From: Rutidosis leptorrhynchoides
Lineage: Eukaryota; Streptophyta; Magnoliopsida; Asterales; Asteraceae
Assembly (NCBI RefSeq): GCF_046630445.1
Contig: NC_092339.1
Location: 52,537,001 to 52,601,000 of the forward strand
DNA length: 64,000 bases
Reading direction: 5' to 3'
Part shown: one piece after another, positions 59,064-64,000 of the stretch
Layout: the number at the start of each line of letters is the position of its first letter
How positions within the stretch are numbered: the first letter of the stretch is position 1
Position numbers and translations under genes: made by a program
The notes under the pieces: model-generated
The model's input: only the letters and a program-made list of their open reading frames with translations
What the model was told of the DNA's origin: nothing
Databases searched by the model: none

Positions 59064-61423
59064 TGTAACATCCCGCATTTTTCCGTTAAATTATTTTAAC
59101 GCCCGTCTTTTTATTTTAATAATATCCTTCGTAACTAAATTCGTATCCTCCGTTAGCTGACATTCTTAATATTTTTCCGTTATTGGATTTTAACATCCTC
59201 CGTTAATACGCGTTTTAAAATATTCTGTTTAGGTAATTCCCGCACCCGACTACAACTTGAGGGACTTGTTTTGCCAAAACCCCAAAATGGTGACTAGCAC
59301 TTGACTAGTCAACCATCTTCCACCTCCACCCACTCATTCATCCATTTCTATTTTTTTCTTTCTTTTTTTTTCTCTCAAGAACACAAACATAAATCATCAT
59401 CTAAATCCGGATCGGGAAGCAAACTTCAAAACAAATTACATATTCGTGATCCTCTCTTCATCCTCTTCGATTTGGTACCAATTTCATCCATTTTGGGTAA
59501 CTTTCTAAAATCACTAATTTTCTTTAAATTCGTGTTTTTGACTTGAAATTGTGTTAGTTAGTGTCTATGGCTCGTGTATAATATGAATATATGTTTTGTT
59601 TGCTCGATTTGTTGATTTGGAGTAACTAGTATGAACTTTGAAATGGGTGTGCTTAATCTTTGATTTTGGATGATTAAATGTTGTTTAATTGTTAAAGTTC
59701 ATGTATTAAATGTGTTACTAGCATCATTAGCTTCAATTTGATGTGTAGGTTGATTAAGAAAACTTCAAAAGCATGATTATTGATTTTGAGATGTTTGACT
59801 AGGGTTTGATGGTTCTTGACATGAATTTTTGGATGCTTGAATGCCATGGAATGTTAATTGTTAGTGTTTAGTTGTAATGTATGCCTCATTACCTTCAAAA
59901 CGGCATATCATATGTGAGAATTGGATTCTCGAAACTCAAAATGCATTTGATGAACTTGAAAATTTGAAAATAGACTTTTATTGATCACTTGACGAGAAAT
60001 CGGTTGTTGAAAATGATGTTTTTGATTGATGATACATGTTTAGTTGTGTTCCTTGTCAAAAGAGCTTTCCAACGGTATAAGATACGCCTTCTAGTTGTTT
60101 ACGGTTTGCGTTTTATGGTTGTTTGAAGTTTTGACCAAGACTTGAACATTTGAAACTGACCAGGCACCAGACCCCGTGTATGGCCGCGGCGCGGCGCTCC
60201 AGGTCGCGGCGCGACATAAGCCGCGTCCAGATTCTGTTTCCCTTGACCTTTTTACTAAAAATGTTTGACATGTTCTAGACCTCCAATTTACATGCAACTT
60301 GTTTTAACATGCTTATATATGAATAACTAGCATAGAAAAATAGTTCGGGACCCGACCCGAACGTGTTGACTTTTTCGTTGACTTTGACCAAGTTTGACTT
60401 TTAGTCAAACTTAACCAAACTTTTATACAATCGTTCTAACATGCTTTTATACTTGATTCTTGCATGAAACTTGACAACGTGATTCACATGCTATACTATT
60501 CGAGTCGTAACGAGCCATAGGACTAATTGAACACATTTCGCTCGACCTTGTGTCGTAACCGGTTAATTGATACAACTTACTTGTTTAGGTCAAGGCTAAG
60601 CAACATTCATGCACACGTTTACTTTGTGAAGTACATTTATACTCTTGCAATCAAAGGTGAGATCATAGTCCCACTTTTACTCTTTTTGAACTTACATTTG
60701 GGATGAGAAAACATAAACATTTCTTTACTAAGTGAACACAAGTACAGGAAAACAAACATTCTACATACGAGTTTAGAACAAAATCCTCAATTCGATTATC
60801 ATTAGTTACACTTGCCGGGTGTAAGCGAGAACTTATGTTGTGTGGATCCATATGGGTTTGACAAACCCTCATTCAAACGGTTCGCTACCGTTTACGAATG
60901 AAATATATTTTCGAGAAACAGTGTATGTTCTAGCACTAAGTGATGGGGTTCTATGGTAGGAATGTTAAGCATTGATAATTGGGTGCTCGTGAAACAAACT
61001 TTTGGAATGTATTACTATTATTTCATTGATGCAAATCTTGTGGTTCACTTGTACTTACTTACTTAAACCTATGATTTCACCAACATTTTCGTTGACAGAT
61101 TTCTATGTTTTTCTCAGGTCCTTGAACGATACATGATACATGCTTCCGCTCATTATTTTGATACTTGCATTGGATGTCGAGTATATATGCATACACAGAG
61201 CGTCTTTTGGCTACTTTTAAATTGTGTCGCATAAGTTTCATTTGTACTTATAACTTTGTAACGAAATTTTGTGGTGGAACTATTCTCGTAAACTTTGAAA
61301 AATCTTTACATTTGAAATGAATGCGACATATCTTTTGGTCAAACGTTGTTTTAAAGACTTATGACCACGTAACGGGACCTAAGTAGACGGCGCCGTCAAT
61401 GATGATTTTGTCGGGTCTCTACA
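59064..61423 (+). repeat. Element C 3' LTR
   Basis: 2360 bp, nearly identical to the 5' LTR. Differences seen include CpG transitions in the CpG-rich islet, small changes near 59154-59160 and 59227, and a few near 61300-61415. The ORF at 59301-59546 is not a gene. Confidence 0.92.
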
Positions 61424-63148
61424 AAAAAAAACAGATTGAGCTACCCATGAAGGAGACCAAGGAAAAATACAAGGACCAAACCCTATATTCAAAGGATTCA
61501 GGTAATTCTGGATCCGTTGAAATCTTTAGAGAATATCTTGCTCCGAAGTCATGTTAAAATCTTGCGGAAAATCTTTCTCCATCAACCATCGAACTTAGAA
61601 ATTCCAAAATATCATCATCAATATCTTCGATATTTCTGAGGATATTTTCATAAATATTCTCGTCCGAAATTATATACCTCTTCGTGCTTCCTGTGTATCA
61701 TTATATTGGAAACATTCAATAGAAAATTTAGTACCGAAAAGCAGATTATGCGAAACTATGAAGAAAGCCGTGGACAAATCACAAAGAATAAGTTTGACTT
61801 CAAAGAATCCAAATGATTCAATGTCTGCTACAGTCTTTAGTGAATACCTTGCTCCTTACTCTAAACCCTTGCAGACAATAGTTTCTATCATCCTCTGATC
61901 TTAGATATTCCGAGATATTATCGTATCTTTCATTATAAATATCCTCAATATTTCAGGAGATATTTTTATAACTACTCTTATCTGAAATCATTAATCTCTT
62001 CGTGCTATCAGTATTACATCATATAGAAACTGTTAGTTTCTATATTCTGTAAACTTTCGAGCTTAAAATATGAATGTTATTGAAGTAATGTTGGGAACTG
62101 ATGCATGAATTAGTATAATATAATGACACTTGATCAACGTGATTATATTACAGTAATTCATGCTGAGTTTCTAATGGAACGTGATGATTCACAGAACATA
62201 CCGCCATCATGTGCCATTTACACGACTCTTGCGTCCTACTCAATCTCCAAACATATTAAGAACATATCTTCTTGATAGTTCTATCTTTCCGGATATTCTG
62301 GTAATTTACCAAATCAAGATCGTGCCATTGTGATTTCCTTCTTAGAACATTAACTATGTTCATTTCAAAATCCATACCTACGAATTCTGGACCACTATTT
62401 GCTTGACTGGAGGTCGGGAAGGGAAGACGAAAGCATGAAGCTCCGAAATATGATGGTAGAATATAAAGCCCGATAATAACACATAAATTACAAACCGTGT
62501 ATATCAATGTCTATCACAACATAAAGACACGGCAGAATTAAAAACACTATAACCCAAGGGTGAAGTAGAAGAAAATAGATTCCTCCAGTGGTAGTTGGAA
62601 AAGGAGAATGATTGTTGTGGTAGTAAGTATAATGACAAGAATCAGAACTGGATTAAAAAATTTTCATAATCTTTTGGATGTATGAACTAAGAAAGAAATT
62701 ACAGGAATGGTGAGAATAATGGAACGGAAGAAGTTCATTTATAGTGAAAATACCAGACAAAACAATCAAGACAGATGATCGCATTTAATTAAAGAAATCT
62801 TAATTTCCATAAATCCCGAAGAATCAAATCTTATAGATTTCGAAGATTTTCTTTTAAATCCCTTGAATTCCGGAATTCAAACAAGACAACGTCAAAAGTT
62901 AAGACGCACCTTATTTTCTAAATTCAACAGTGACTACGTCAAAAGTAAGACAAATTTTTAATTTCTCAATTCACTCATTTGTGATAGCTTCACTCGTACG
63001 CTCGGCATAATCGAATCGTTTTATCTATATTAATCAATAATGATAAAACTCTATTTATCAACTCATATTCGTCATGAAAACATTTTTATTGTTAGCCATG
63101 ACGACCACACTCAAATTTCGGGACGAAATTTCTTTAACGGGTAGGTAC
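61424..63148 (+). mobile_element. Element B interior, right part, with PPT
   Basis: Continues element B after element C. It matches element A's interior in several places (for example 'aagccgtggacaaatcacaa' against 'aggctgtggataaatcacag', and 'gttgggaactgatgcatgaa'). It ends 'tttcgggacgaaatttcttt' plus 'aacgggtaggtac' before the LTR. No coding region seen; the minus-strand ORF at 62256-62507 has no support. Confidence 0.75.
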
Positions 63149-63402
63149 TGTGACGACCCGGGAATTTCCGACCAAATTTAAACTTAATCCTTATATGATT
63201 TCAACACGATAAGCAAAGTATGTTAGGTTAAGTCTCAAAAGTTTGAACTGTTTCATATATTCATTTAACCTCAGACTATCCCCGACGATTCACGAACCAA
63301 TGTTTGTAAATAAATATGTATTTATATGTAAATGTTAATAGACATAGTAATATTATTATTATTTCGATATTAACATTATATTAGTAACTATTTATATGAA
63401 GA

Positions 63403-63489
<87 letters not shown>

Positions 63490-63783
63490 CTGTGACGACC
63501 CGGGAATTTCCGACCAAATTTAAACTTAATCCTTATATGATTTCAACACGATAAGCAAAGTATGTTAGGTTGAGTCTCAAAAGTTTGAACTGTTTCATAT
63601 ATTCATTTAACCTCAGACTATCCCCGACGATTCACGAACCAATGTTTGTAAATAAATATGTATTTATATGTAAATGTTAATAGACATAGTAATATTATTA
63701 TTATTTCTATATTAACATTATATTAGTAACTATTTATATGAAGATGAAATATATATATATATATATATATCATTATATCATTA

Positions 63784-63868
<85 letters not shown>

Positions 63869-64000
63869 ATTATTATGATGAGTATTATTATTAGTAATAA
63901 TATCATTATTAGTATTTTATTTTTTTAGTAACATTTAAAAAAAAAATTATTATTAATGGATATATATATCATTAATTAATATTACAAAACCTAATAAAAC
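63149..64000 (+). repeat. Element B 3' LTR, truncated by the window
   Basis: Starts TGTGACGACCCGGG at 63149 and repeats that start at 63491, mirroring the double start of the 5' LTR. It contains (TA)n at about 63404-63486 and (ATT)n at about 63787-63864; both arrays differ in length from their 5' LTR counterparts. The remainder is outside the window. Confidence 0.9.

Larger units (their letters stand above)
52760..61423 (+). mobile_element. Element C: Ty3/gypsy retrotransposon nested in element B
   Basis: LTRs at 52760-55119 and 59064-61423 are both 2360 bp. They start TGTAACATCCCGC and end with TACA. Flanks are GAAAA (52755-52759) and AAAAA (61424-61428), a near-match target duplication. 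PBS for tRNA-iMet follows the left LTR and 'gggacgaaatttcttttaag' precedes the right one. An intact gag is followed by a fragmented pol whose order (protease, RT, then integrase-type 3' end) and PPT fit a Tekay/Del-like chromovirus lineage; the lineage is inference. Confidence 0.92.

Overview
ORGANISM AND OVERALL CHARACTER. This is AT-rich nuclear DNA of a flowering plant. It has spliced genes with GT-AG introns, a plant-specific type-B response regulator pair, plant LTR retrotransposons primed by initiator tRNA-Met, a Helitron, several MITEs, non-LTR retroposons and a hydroxyproline-rich cell-wall protein gene. A eudicot is clear. Asteraceae is my best guess from the style of the LTR ends (TGTAACGACCCGG / TGTGACGACCCGG), but this is inference. 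Most of the window is transposable-element sequence; only three convincing host genes are present. LAYOUT. 1-12337: a young non-autonomous LTR element (element A, 144-9812, TSD TATAT) nested in an older related LTR (1-143 plus 9813-12337). 12338-14958: a Helitron carrying pieces of an RPA1-like OB-fold gene and of the Helitron Rep protein, ending about 190 bp upstream of the first response-regulator gene. 15150-18390: type-B response regulator copy 1 (565 aa from six exons). 18892-19831: an uninterrupted (AAT)n tract of about 940 bp. 20050-23400: a MULE-like MITE with telomere-like core, an unidentified gene fragment split by a hAT MITE, and a 1.4-kb retroposon with a 15-bp TSD. 23482-31895: a complete Ty1/copia element on the minus strand (TSD GAATC) with one in-frame stop. 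32177-36000: decayed copia and LINE fragments, MITEs and simple repeats. 36300-39975: response regulator copy 2 (614 aa, same six-exon structure). 42512-43018: a small extensin-like protein gene. 45616-45992: a LINE ORF1-like fragment cut by element B, which starts at 45993 and runs off the window; element B is itself split by a Ty3/gypsy-type element C (52760-61423). HOW THE GENES RELATE. The two response regulators are a segmental duplication (about 14990-19960 against 36028-40645), now held apart by the copia element and older debris. Both keep the receiver phosphorelay residues and should act in cytokinin signalling (histidine kinase, phosphotransfer protein, type-B regulator, transcription). 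Copy 2 looks canonical. Copy 1 has lost 37 codons of its activation region, has lost most of its leader, and carries a His-to-Arg change in the conserved SHLQKYR DNA-binding motif, so the pair may have diverged in function. I found no clearly new multi-gene system. The most original signals are the diverged regulator pair, a short ORF of unknown function shared by the non-autonomous LTR elements, and a sequence module conserved between LTR families that otherwise differ.
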